Positions 6,023 to 12,780 are shown, numbered from the stretch's first letter. The stretch is DNA of 12,780 nucleotides from CAYJWS01 sp964373925 (GCA_964373925.1 CAYJWS010000036.1:1-12780), one strand, 5' to 3'. Translations and numbers: made by a program. The notes: a model not told the origin generated them from the sequence alone.

Positions 6023-7141
6023 ATGAAAGTTCTTATTTTTTCTCTCACGTATCATCCCTTTATAGCGGGCGCCGAGGTGGCAGTAAAAGAAATTACTGAT
6101 AGAATTTCCGATATTTCTTTTGATATGATTACGGTTAATTTGGATGGAAAGCAGAAGGCAGAAGAAAAAGTTGGAAATGTGAATATTTATAGGATAGGAA
6201 ACAGCAAGAAGAGCAAATATTTTTTTCCTTTTCAGGCAAGCGCGCTTGCGAAAAAGCTCCATCAAAAAAATCATTATGACGCGATATGGGCAATTATGGC
6301 GAATCAGGCGGGACTTGCGGCGTTATTTTTTAAAAAGAAAAATCCAAAAATACCTTTTTTATTAACACTTCAAGAAGGGGATTCGGAGCTTGATATTTGG
6401 TTGAGGACATTTTATATGAGGCCTCTTTACAAAAGTATTTATACAAAAGCCGACTACATTCAGGCGATATCAAGTTTTTTAGCAGACAGGGCGAGAAGAT
6501 TGGGAGCGAAATGCGCCGTGGAAGTTGTGCCCAATGGAGTGGACATGGAGCGAATTATGAATTATGAATCAGGAATCAGAAATAGTAAAGAAAAAATTAT
6601 TATTACTACTTCGCGATTAGAAAAGAAAAATGGAATTGATACTTTGATGCGGGCATATAAGTTACTCATCAGCCATTACTTATCACCCATTACTCTAAAA
6701 ATTTTAGGACTTGGAAATTTAGAGGGAGAATTAAAAAAATTATCTAAAGATTTGCACATTGAAGACAAAATTGAATTTTTAGGCCATGTACATCCAAGCG
6801 AGATTAATAGTTATTTGCAAAAAGCGGATATTTTTGTAAGGCCATCACGATCAGAGGGTTTAGGATCATCTTTTCTCGAGGCTATGGCGTGCGGACTTCC
6901 AGTTATTGGAACAAAAGTGGGTGGGATTCCAGATTTTTTAAAAGATGGGGAAACTGGTTTATTTTGCAAGGTAGATGATCCAAAAGATTTGGCAGAGAAA
7001 ATTGAATTGCTTTTGAAAGATGAGAATCTTTATAAAAAAATATCTTATAACGGAAGACAGCTTGCTATAGAAAAATATCAATGGTTTCAAATTGCGAGCC
7101 GTATAGAAAATATTTTTAAGGAAATTACTAAAAAGTTTTAA
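6023..7141 (+). CDS. GT4 family glycosyltransferase
   Basis: A GT-B retaining glycosyltransferase, presumably acting on the lipid-linked glycan at the cytoplasmic face. The N-terminus MKVLIFSLTYHPFIAGAEVA with AVKEITDRIS (20-29) resembles GT4 proteins I associate with Parcubacteria. Other landmarks are VVPNGVD (168-174), TTSRLEKKNGIDTL (195-208), ILGLGNLEGEL (227-237) and the E-x7-E motif at E278 and E286 in SEGLGSSFLEAMACG, then VGGIPDFL (299-306). Length of 372 residues is normal. Two DNA tracts with 7-base periodicity lie inside it: residues 177-186 at the interdomain linker and about 214-223 before a C-domain strand. Both look like in-frame insertions into loops. It stands alone between repeat elements. 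Donor is unknown. Confidence 0.9.
   Translation: MKVLIFSLTYHPFIAGAEVAVKEITDRISDISFDMITVNLDGKQKAEEKVGNVNIYRIGNSKKSKYFFPFQASALAKKLHQKNHYDAIWAIMANQAGLAALFFKKKNPKIPFLLTLQEGDSELDIWLRTFYMRPLYKSIYTKADYIQAISSFLADRARRLGAKCAVEVVPNGVDMERIMNYESGIRNSKEKIIITTSRLEKKNGIDTLMRAYKLLISHYLSPITLKILGLGNLEGELKKLSKDLHIEDKIEFLGHVHPSEINSYLQKADIFVRPSRSEGLGSSFLEAMACGLPVIGTKVGGIPDFLKDGETGLFCKVDDPKDLAEKIELLLKDENLYKKISYNGRQLAIEKYQWFQIASRIENIFKEITKKF
6552..6579 (+). repeat. Intragenic heptamer repeat (GAATTAT x2, GAATCAG x2)
   Basis: Four consecutive 7-base units, GAATTAT, GAATTAT, GAATCAG, GAATCAG, lie inside the GT4 gene and encode roughly IMNYESGIR at the junction of the two GT-B domains. The total of 28 bases is not a multiple of 3, so as an insertion it would need another change or a different boundary to keep frame. 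GAATTATGAA also occurs in the left terminal repeat of element B copy 2. Confidence 0.75.
6663..6690 (+). repeat. Intragenic degenerate heptamer repeat (consensus YASYYAT)
   Basis: Successive units are TACTCAT, CAGCCAT, TACTTAT and CACCCAT, followed by the partial match TACTCTA. They encode about LISHYLSPIT before the ILGLGN strand of the GT4 C-domain. The 7-base period is direct, but the units are degenerate, so coincidence is not excluded. At 28 bases it has the same length as the tract at 6552. Confidence 0.55.
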
Positions 7142-7166
7142 AAATTGAAAGCGTGGAATAATCATC

Positions 7167-7196
7167 TGTCATTCCCGAAGCTTCGGAGGGATGACA
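7167..7196. repeat. Short palindromic repeat, TGTCAT...ATGACA hairpin
   Basis: TGTCAT (7167-7172) pairs with ATGACA (7191-7196) around the perfect inner palindrome CCGAAGCTTCGG (7175-7186), with a small asymmetric bulge. It resembles the hairpin in element A. It fills the only gap between the lone GT4 gene and the downstream operon. Without a following T-tract it is a weak terminator candidate, though the stem could reduce read-through or protect a 3' end. Confidence 0.7.
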
Positions 7197-7235
7197 AATT
7201 GATATGTTTTGATAATTATTCAATGGTTTAAGTTT

Positions 7236-7856
7236 ATGAGAATGTATTCTTGGGACAAATTTTTTCAGGAAAAAGTGACAAAGATTCTAAGTGAAAAAAA
7301 GAAAATCATTGATATCGGCGGTGGTCTGCGCGCGCTTAAGGAGAAGGGCAATAGGTATGCGGAAGAAAGAACATGGATAGCGCCCCTAATTAAACGAGTA
7401 GATTATAAAATACTGGACCCCGTTTCCGATTACCATCCGGACATAGTCGGCGATATACACGCCCTGCCATTTCAGGATAACGAATGCGAAGCGATTTTTT
7501 GCATCGCGGTATTGGAGCATGTTGAAAATCCCATTAAGGCATGCGAAGAGCTCTACCGCGTTTTGTCGAGCGGCGGATACTGCTTTGTGTATGTTCCATT
7601 TTTGTATTATTACCACGCGCATAAGGGGTATTATAAGGATTATTGGAGATTTACCAAGGACACAATTGACATACTGTTCAAAAAATTTTCACATAAAGAG
7701 GTCAAGAATGTCAGGGGAGCCCTATCCACATGGCTTCATATTAGTCCGCTTGGAAAAAACAAACTGCTTGTAAAAATTTTTAATTATTTGGACGGAGTTT
7801 TTCATAAAGATACAAGCAATCAGACAAGCGGTTATTATATTTTTTTAAAAAAATAA
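7236..7856 (+). CDS. Class I SAM-dependent methyltransferase (Methyltransf_11-like)
   Basis: A small cytoplasmic methyltransferase of 206 residues, probably methylating a sugar or glycan intermediate (inferred from context). Motif I is IIDIGGGLRAL (24-34), the acidic strand region is ILDPVSD (59-65), GDIHALPF (72-79) leads to IFCIAVLEHVENP (87-99), and LSSGGYCFVYVPF (110-122) is the post-motif III region. YYKDYWRFTKD (132-142) is a block I know from methyltransferases in sugar clusters. I prefer ATG 7236, since a TTG at 7209 would add only a hydrophobic stretch with no better upstream signal. ATG 7242 is also possible. It lies 8 bp before the next GT4 gene and heads the operon. Substrate is unknown; O-methylation of a hexose is the simplest guess. 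Confidence 0.83.
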   Translation: MRMYSWDKFFQEKVTKILSEKKKIIDIGGGLRALKEKGNRYAEERTWIAPLIKRVDYKILDPVSDYHPDIVGDIHALPFQDNECEAIFCIAVLEHVENPIKACEELYRVLSSGGYCFVYVPFLYYYHAHKGYYKDYWRFTKDTIDILFKKFSHKEVKNVRGALSTWLHISPLGKNKLLVKIFNYLDGVFHKDTSNQTSGYYIFLKK

Positions 7857-7864
7857 ATAATTCA

Positions 7865-9151
7865 ATGGAAAATAAGAAAAAAATCTTCATTGCCGCGGAA
7901 ATTTTCCCTCCCGATATCGGCGGTCCGGCGACGTATTCAAAGATTATAGCAGATGAGCTATATGCAAGAGGGTTTAAGGTAGCTTTAATTTGTTATGCCA
8001 ACGAAACCTATAGAATTAATGAACCTTATATCAAAGTAAGTATTAAGAGAAGTAAATTAAAATTTATTCATTATTTTGCTTATTTTTTTAAGTTGTTGTT
8101 ATTATCAAGAAATTATGATGTTATTTATGCCCAAGGTCCAGTTAGCTCTGGTCTTCCAGCAGTATTTGTAAAGTTTTTATTTAGAAAAAAGTTGGTAATT
8201 AAAGTCGTAGGTGATTATGCGTGGGAACAGTCCATGCAACCAGAAAAAATAAAAGGCAAGAAAATATCCGAAATTAAATTCATCGATGATTTTCAAGAAA
8301 TTAAGCCAAAAGGAAAAATTAATATTTTACAAAAAATACAGCATTACACTTGTAGGAACGCAGATTTTGTAATTGTTCCAAGTTTATATTTAAAGAAAAT
8401 AGTTGAAAAATGGAGAATTAAAGAGGAAAAAATAAAAGTGATTTATAATTCTATAAATTTAAAAAAATTATATGGTGCGAAAAATAGACTTGATGCAAGA
8501 CGAAAATTGGATTTTAAGGAGAATGATTTTGTTATAGTTTCAATAGGACGCAATGTAATATGGAAGGGTTTTGGAATGTTGGCAATAGTCGTGTCAGAAA
8601 TTTATGAAAAATATAAAAATAATTTAAATATTAAGTTAAGAATTCTAGGAGTTGATGGGCATGATCGTGTGCAACAGCAAATAAAGTTATATAATGATAC
8701 AGTCGTAAAAGAAATCAGACCAACACAAGATGGCGGGGAGGCTGAAATTTTACGCGTTGAACATGATAAACATTATTATAAACATTTTATTGATGCATTG
8801 GGTGACAAACCCAAAGATGATGTATATGAATTTTTATTAGCAAGTGATTTATTCGTACTTAACACTGCGTATGAAGGATTGTCACATGCTATTCTTGAAG
8901 CATTCGCGTTTGGTGTGCCTGTTATCACAACGAATGTAGGAGGAAATAGTGAATTAGTAAATGATAATTATAACGGCATATTAATAAAATTTAATAATAA
9001 AGATCAACTTAAAGAGAAAATAATCAGAATAATTGAAGATGAATTGTTTCGCAACAGACTTTCCGAAAATGCTAAAAAATTTATATTGGAAGATAAATTT
9101 AAATATGAGACTATGATCAATGAAACAATTAATCTTTTTGAAACACTATGA
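7865..9151 (+). CDS. GT4 family glycosyltransferase with a C-domain insertion; AT-rich
   Basis: A GT-B enzyme of 428 residues, longer than its neighbours (354-424). It begins IFIAAEIFPPDIGGPATYS (7-25) and has YAQGPVSSGLPAV (88-100), VVGDYAWEQSMQ (114-125), IDDFQ (140-144), VIYNSINL (192-199), SIGRNVIWKGF (226-236) and the E-x7-E pair E337 and E345 in YEGLSHAILEA. The GDYAWEQ plus DDFQ pattern is one I associate with CPR glycosyltransferases. From L261 of the RILGVDG strand to ASDLF (326-330) is about 65 residues, against about 37 in the next gene, so roughly 25-30 residues are inserted (near 270-315). Base composition falls sharply after about 7980 and recovers at the next gene. It overlaps the next gene by ATGA, implying coupled translation. 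Confidence 0.88.
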   Translation: MENKKKIFIAAEIFPPDIGGPATYSKIIADELYARGFKVALICYANETYRINEPYIKVSIKRSKLKFIHYFAYFFKLLLLSRNYDVIYAQGPVSSGLPAVFVKFLFRKKLVIKVVGDYAWEQSMQPEKIKGKKISEIKFIDDFQEIKPKGKINILQKIQHYTCRNADFVIVPSLYLKKIVEKWRIKEEKIKVIYNSINLKKLYGAKNRLDARRKLDFKENDFVIVSIGRNVIWKGFGMLAIVVSEIYEKYKNNLNIKLRILGVDGHDRVQQQIKLYNDTVVKEIRPTQDGGEAEILRVEHDKHYYKHFIDALGDKPKDDVYEFLLASDLFVLNTAYEGLSHAILEAFAFGVPVITTNVGGNSELVNDNYNGILIKFNNKDQLKEKIIRIIEDELFRNRLSENAKKFILEDKFKYETMINETINLFETL

Positions 9152-10287
9152 ATATTCTTATGATAAGCTTAGACAAGGGGCTTTTGGGCAAGCGGCAGCT
9201 TGGCGATGTTGTTGAGCGACACATTGAATACGGAAGGCGCGTTGAGTCGCTTGATATTATCGTATTCGCGAAACACGGGTATGAAAATTTTACGCTTTCA
9301 ACAAATGTAAAAGCATATCCGACTAATTCACGAAAAAAGTTTTTGTATCCATTTGACGCTTTGCGCATAGCGAAGACATTATTCCAGCAAAAGAAATATG
9401 ATCTTATAGTGACCCAAGACCCATTTTTGACGGGATATGTCGGATGGAAGATTAAGAAACAATTTGGGACTAAGTTGCTCGTGCATATGCACGGTGATTT
9501 TTTCAATAATCCAAGTTTTTTAAAAGAGAATTGGAAAAATTATTTTTTCTTGCCGCTTGCAAAAAAAGTAGTTTTTAAAGCAGATGGCATACGGTCAATG
9601 AGCGAGGGAATAAAAGAAAAACTCATCTCATTGGGCATTCAGCAAAAGCTTATACGGATAATATCAACGCCTATCGATATTCAAAAATTCCAAAATTTTG
9701 ATCCCGCGCGCGTTAACGCGATTAAGCAAGAGTTTAATAATAAAAAGATCGTTTTATTTTCCGGCAGGCTTGAGAGGGTAAAAGATATTCCAATACTTCT
9801 TTTGGCGTACCAAAAGGCGCATGAAAAGTATCCTAATTCCGTTATGGTTATAATCGGAGAAGGCAGCCAAGAAGATACGCTCAAGGCGATATGCATGCAA
9901 AACGATATTGAAGCGTATTTTTTAGGGCAAAAAACACACGAAGAGATTATTTCATATTATCATGCCTGCGATGTCGTGGTCCTTACCTCATTGAGCGAAA
10001 GTTTTGGAAAAGTCTTAATAGAAGCGAACGCGTGCGCAAAAATCGTTATATCAACCGTGACTACCGGAGCGCATGATATTATTATCCATGGAGAAAATGG
10101 TTTTTTGGTGCCTATAGGAAATATTCCTTCTCTTGCTAAGATGTTGACGTATGTTTTTGATCACCCCCAAGTGTGCGAGCGCATGGGCAAGCGCGGACGC
10201 GAAATGGCGTTTGAGCGCTACGATGGCAGGAACAATACAAAGAAAATAATAGAATTTTGGAGCAGTATAATCAATAATACTTTATAG
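9148..10287 (+). CDS. GT4 family glycosyltransferase
   Basis: A GT-B retaining glycosyltransferase of 379 residues, probably working on the same glycan as its operon partners. The start MNILMISLDKG with GDVVERHIEYGRRVESLDIIVF (19-40) is a layout common in CPR GT4 proteins. Further landmarks are VTQDPFLTGYVGW (88-100), VHMHGDF (112-118), LFSGRLERVKDIPILL (203-218), VIIGEGS (234-240) and the E-x7-E motif at E284 and E292 in SESFGKVLIEANAC. GENGFLVP marks the C-domain end. The ATG overlaps the preceding stop as ATGA, which fixes this start, and the next gene begins 3 bp after its stop. GC content is clearly higher than in the upstream gene. Donor and acceptor are not predictable. Confidence 0.9.
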   Translation: MNILMISLDKGLLGKRQLGDVVERHIEYGRRVESLDIIVFAKHGYENFTLSTNVKAYPTNSRKKFLYPFDALRIAKTLFQQKKYDLIVTQDPFLTGYVGWKIKKQFGTKLLVHMHGDFFNNPSFLKENWKNYFFLPLAKKVVFKADGIRSMSEGIKEKLISLGIQQKLIRIISTPIDIQKFQNFDPARVNAIKQEFNNKKIVLFSGRLERVKDIPILLLAYQKAHEKYPNSVMVIIGEGSQEDTLKAICMQNDIEAYFLGQKTHEEIISYYHACDVVVLTSLSESFGKVLIEANACAKIVISTVTTGAHDIIIHGENGFLVPIGNIPSLAKMLTYVFDHPQVCERMGKRGREMAFERYDGRNNTKKIIEFWSSIINNTL

Positions 10288-10290
10288 GCA

Positions 10291-11355
10291 ATGAAGCTTT
10301 TAATGATCACAAGGAAGGTGGACAGAAATGACGCCTTGGCGGGATTCACTTATGCGTGGGTAAAAAGAATAGCCATAGAGCTTGAGAAGAGCCAGTCAAG
10401 CCTTTTGGTAATATGCCTGGAAAAAGGCGATATCACGGAATTGCCTGATAATGTTGAAATACATTCTCTGGGAAAAGAGGCGGGAGTTAACAGGTCGGGC
10501 AGATTTGTAGAATTTCAAAAGCTCGCGTGGAAGCTGGTTCCGCGGGCGGATGGGATATTCTGCCACATGAATCCCGAGTACACCATCAATATTTGGCCCT
10601 ACGCGAAACTGCATCGAAAAAAAATTGTTTCGTGGTTTGCCCATGGCGCAGTCAATTGGAAAATAAAATTATTGGCTAAAATGGCAGACGCAATACTCAC
10701 CCCATCTCCGGAGAGTTTTCGAGTTGCATCGGATAAGGTTATAGTGACCGGGCATGGCATTGATACGGAACTTTTTTTGCCACAGTGGAAAGATTACGAT
10801 AAAGGAGGGCTGTTTATCATATTGACTGTTGGCCGCATTTCTCCCACAAAAGATCTTGAGAGCCTTATAAAAGCGGTTGATACGCTCGTAAAAAACAAAA
10901 CGGAAAACATTAAATTAAAAATTATTGGCGAGCCGGGCTTGGCCGAGCATTATAGCTATTTTGAAAGCTTGCGGCAGATGTCGCGCAGGATGAAGCTTGA
11001 TAGCATTGTTGATTTTTTAGGCCCTATACCCAATAAAGATATTGTCCGGTATCTGCAAGAAGCGGATGTTTTTGTAAATTTAAGCGGGACGGGAAGCGTG
11101 GATAAAGCGGTCTTAGAGGCGATGGCGTGCGGATGTATTGTTGTAACCTCTAACGAGGCTTTTCAAAAAATTATACATCCGGAGTTTATGGTGAAGAAAA
11201 ATGATCCAAAAGATTTAGCACAAAAATTATATGAAATAAAGAATTTATCTTTTTTGGATAAGGAAAAAATTCGAAGAGTTCTTAGGGATGAAGTTTTAAA
11301 ACATCATAATCTTGATACCATTTCACAATTAATTGTGCGACAATTTATACTATGA
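10291..11355 (+). CDS. GT4 family glycosyltransferase, variant lacking the first glutamate of E-x7-E
   Basis: A GT-B fold protein of 354 residues. The N-domain starts MKLLMITRKVDRNDALAGFTY and has HMNPEY (92-97) and SWFAHGAVNWKIK (114-126). The C-domain has VTGHGIDTELF (152-162), TVGRISPTKDLESLI (179-193), LKIIGEPG (209-216) and NLSGTGSVDKAVLEAMACG (263-281). The second glutamate of the E-x7-E donor motif is E276, but the first position is G268. A TGS-x-DK-x-x-LEAM form recurs in some GT4 proteins as I remember them, so this may be a subfamily feature and not decay. The reading frame is otherwise intact. TAGG just before the ATG is the nearest thing to a ribosome site in the window. It overlaps the next gene by ATGA. 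Confidence 0.86.
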   Translation: MKLLMITRKVDRNDALAGFTYAWVKRIAIELEKSQSSLLVICLEKGDITELPDNVEIHSLGKEAGVNRSGRFVEFQKLAWKLVPRADGIFCHMNPEYTINIWPYAKLHRKKIVSWFAHGAVNWKIKLLAKMADAILTPSPESFRVASDKVIVTGHGIDTELFLPQWKDYDKGGLFIILTVGRISPTKDLESLIKAVDTLVKNKTENIKLKIIGEPGLAEHYSYFESLRQMSRRMKLDSIVDFLGPIPNKDIVRYLQEADVFVNLSGTGSVDKAVLEAMACGCIVVTSNEAFQKIIHPEFMVKKNDPKDLAQKLYEIKNLSFLDKEKIRRVLRDEVLKHHNLDTISQLIVRQFIL

Positions 11356-12626
11356 ACATTTGCGTAGTTGCATATAAATTTGGCAATGAAAAAGAAATAG
11401 GCGAGCATCTTGGCACGTATCATTATTTTATTGAAAAAATGAGAACGCTTGTAAGAGACGGCCATGAAGTAGTTGTTGTTGCGCCATATCTCTCATTTAC
11501 TAAAAAAGGAAGCGAAAATATCGATGGCGTAAAGGTAATACGGTATTTTCCGCCGATGATGAACGCAATATGGCTTTTTCCCGTGAATAGGATTATACGA
11601 CGGATATATATATTACAAACACAAAGAGCTGTTTTAAAAATTTTAAAAACGAAAAAAATTGATCTCGTATATGTATGGCAGGCTCGCGAAACAGGGTATG
11701 CCATAGCAAAGATAAAAGATAAGATTGGAGTTCCATTTTTTTTCCGGCAAATAACCGCGTGGCATTGGCATTTTGAAAGATCGGTGAATGAAATATTCGG
11801 TAAAAGGATATGGTATAAAAAATTGCAAAAAATTGGATTAGGAAAAATTATTGACAAAATTCTTAAAGTATTGTTAGATACAGAGTCGCAGATTCTATTT
11901 GCCAAAATAATTTATAATACAGCCGACAAGGTTATCTTTTTGAGCAAAGCGGCCATTTACGAGAGTAAAGAGCTTGGGCTTGATCCAAAAAAAGCCGTTG
12001 ATTTGGGAGTTGCCATTGAAGAAGATTTTTTTCGGCCGATGGAAGATAGGGATAATATTCGAAAAGAGCTTGGCATACAAGGAGATCGCGTTATTTTATT
12101 TATCGGCCGTTTGAGCTTTGCTGAAAAGGGAGTCGGATATCTTATAGAAGCTATGAAAGAAGTAGCATTGCAAGCGCCTTCTATCAAGCTTATAATTGTC
12201 GGAGGCGGTGGTGAAGAAGACAGGGCGAGAAAGCTCATTAGCGGGCTTGCTCTTGAAAAAAATATTCAGATAGTGGGGAAAAAACCCTTTCAAGATCTTC
12301 CGAAGTATATAAACGCGAGCGATGTTTTAGTGGTTCCGTCAGTGTGGATGGAAGCATTCGGACAGGTGACTATTGAAGCTATGTCGTGCGGAGTGCCTGT
12401 TATAACATCGGACGCGGGGGCAAGTCCGGAGATAAATATCAACGGCGAAACCGGAATTGTCGTGCCGGCAAAAGATATTAAAAAACTCGCTCACGCAATC
12501 ATTAGGATTCTTTCTAATGACAATGAACGCTTAAGGATGGGAGTGGCCGCTCGACAAAGAGTGTTATCGCATTATACATATTTGGCAATAACAAAAAAAT
12601 TTTTAGAAATTATCAAACAGCATTAG
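11352..12626 (+). CDS. GT4 family glycosyltransferase with long N-domain
   Basis: A GT-B retaining glycosyltransferase of 424 residues. Landmarks are the N-terminal strand NICVVAYKF (2-10) with GTYHYFIEKMRTLVRDGHEVVVVAP (21-45), VYVWQARETGYAI (106-118), RQITAWHWHF (132-141), VDLGVAIEEDFFRP (216-229), LFIGRLSFAEKGVGYLIEA (249-267), IIVGGGGEED (281-290) and the E-x7-E motif at E334 and E342 in MEAFGQVTIEAMSCG, then NGETGIVVPAKD. The extra length lies mainly in a helical, basic segment around 140-190 before the domain linker, which might contact the membrane or a lipid-linked acceptor (inference). Its start overlaps the previous stop as ATGA, and the next gene begins 4 bp after its stop. Sugar specificity is unknown. 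Confidence 0.9.
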   Translation: MNICVVAYKFGNEKEIGEHLGTYHYFIEKMRTLVRDGHEVVVVAPYLSFTKKGSENIDGVKVIRYFPPMMNAIWLFPVNRIIRRIYILQTQRAVLKILKTKKIDLVYVWQARETGYAIAKIKDKIGVPFFFRQITAWHWHFERSVNEIFGKRIWYKKLQKIGLGKIIDKILKVLLDTESQILFAKIIYNTADKVIFLSKAAIYESKELGLDPKKAVDLGVAIEEDFFRPMEDRDNIRKELGIQGDRVILFIGRLSFAEKGVGYLIEAMKEVALQAPSIKLIIVGGGGEEDRARKLISGLALEKNIQIVGKKPFQDLPKYINASDVLVVPSVWMEAFGQVTIEAMSCGVPVITSDAGASPEININGETGIVVPAKDIKKLAHAIIRILSNDNERLRMGVAARQRVLSHYTYLAITKKFLEIIKQH

Positions 12627-12630
12627 CGCT

Positions 12631-12780
12631 ATGAAGGTTCTTATAACGGGAATTTCGGGTTTTGCCGGCAGCCATCTGGCAGAATATATTATAGAGCATC
12701 ATAAAAATGCGGAACTTTTTGGCACTCAAAGAAGGGAGAGTTCTCTTGAAAATTTAGCCCATATAAAAAATAAAATAATA
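12631..12780 (+). CDS. NAD(P)-dependent sugar-nucleotide dehydratase/epimerase, GDP-mannose 4,6-dehydratase-like (5' part only)
   Basis: Only the first 50 codons are present; the gene runs off the window. The extended-SDR Rossmann motif GISGFAG is at 7-13, followed by SHLAEYI. The second strand ends in FGTQRRESSLENLAHI (30-45). Paired arginines after this strand, with an SS-x-EN-x-x-HI pattern, are typical of GDP-mannose 4,6-dehydratases, where they bind NADP phosphate. The expected product is GDP-4-keto-6-deoxymannose, precursor of rhamnose, fucose or perosamine derivatives. A related reductase (Rmd) or other SDR epimerase is possible because the catalytic YxxxK region is not visible. It starts 4 bp after the GT4 gene and belongs to the same operon. 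Confidence 0.7.
   Translation, partial: MKVLITGISGFAGSHLAEYIIEHHKNAELFGTQRRESSLENLAHIKNKII

Noticed and set aside
7167..7196. Intrinsic terminator after the lone GT4 gene
   Set aside because: The stem is plausible, but no T-tract follows, and the hairpin matches the repeat family seen elsewhere.
7191..7218. Promoter for the methyltransferase operon (ATGACA, 16 bp, TAATTA)
   Set aside because: Both boxes are imperfect, the -35 is simply the conserved end of the repeat, and the same ATGACA occurs at other repeats without a matching -10.
7209..7235. TTG start extending the methyltransferase by nine residues
   Set aside because: The added residues (LIIIQWFKF) are hydrophobic and unlike a methyltransferase N-terminus, there is no ribosome site, and an ATG follows at 7236.
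9149..11355. TGA read as an amino acid, fusing overlapping GT4 genes
   Set aside because: The ATGA overlaps shift frame into complete GT4 proteins with proper N-termini, so TGA is a normal stop here.
11423..11905. Minus-strand open frame of 160 codons inside the last GT4 gene
   Set aside because: It is antisense to a gene with clear GT4 motifs and has no family motifs of its own, so it is a shadow frame.

Overview
The window is part of a surface-polysaccharide (glycan) biosynthesis locus from a low-to-moderate GC bacterium. Several proteins have the style I associate with Patescibacteria/CPR, Parcubacteria in particular: GT4 enzymes starting like MKVLIFSLTYHPFIAGAEVA, MNILMISLDKG, or an AAEIFPPDIGGPATYS start followed by a GDYAWEQ block. 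No start codon has a convincing Shine-Dalgarno sequence. TGA works as a stop here, so the Gly-recoded lineages (SR1/Gracilibacteria) are unlikely. The CPR placement is an inference at about 60% confidence; Omnitrophota, Elusimicrobia and other uncultured groups remain possible.

Layout. 1-117: composite palindromic repeats. 118-2565 (+): an integral-membrane GT-C glycosyltransferase and a Dpm1-like GT2, probably a functional pair. 2544-3695 (-): a convergent GT4 gene whose 3' end overlaps the GT2 gene by 22 bp. 3696-4077: no gene; a possible minus-strand promoter and two different MITE-like elements with terminal inverted repeats, side by side. 4078-5822 (+): a compact UDP-glucose-dehydrogenase-like protein and a UDP-glucuronate 4-epimerase, together predicted to make UDP-galacturonate. 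5823-6022: a second copy of one MITE-like element, then a heptamer tandem repeat. 6023-7141 (+): GT4. 7142-7235: a short palindromic repeat. 7236-12780 (+): a tight operon of a SAM methyltransferase, four GT4 glycosyltransferases with gaps of 8 bp or less or ATGA overlaps, and the start of a GDP-mannose 4,6-dehydratase-like gene cut by the window edge.

How it fits together. Sugar-nucleotide enzymes supply UDP-GalA and probably a GDP-6-deoxyhexose. Six GT4 enzymes add sugars at the cytoplasmic face, the methyltransferase may cap or decorate the glycan, and the GT2/GT-C pair may add a residue on the outer face from a polyprenyl-phosphate-sugar donor. No initiating phosphoglycosyltransferase, flippase (Wzx), polymerase (Wzy) or chain-length regulator is visible, so the locus must continue outside or rely on genes elsewhere.

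I found no clearly new enzyme system. The unusual content is in the DNA between and within the genes: a TIR-bounded palindromic repeat family whose two copies bracket the UDP-GalA gene pair, a second TIR family next to it, heptanucleotide repeats both upstream of and inside a glycosyltransferase gene, and one GT4 gene with a sharp internal drop in GC.
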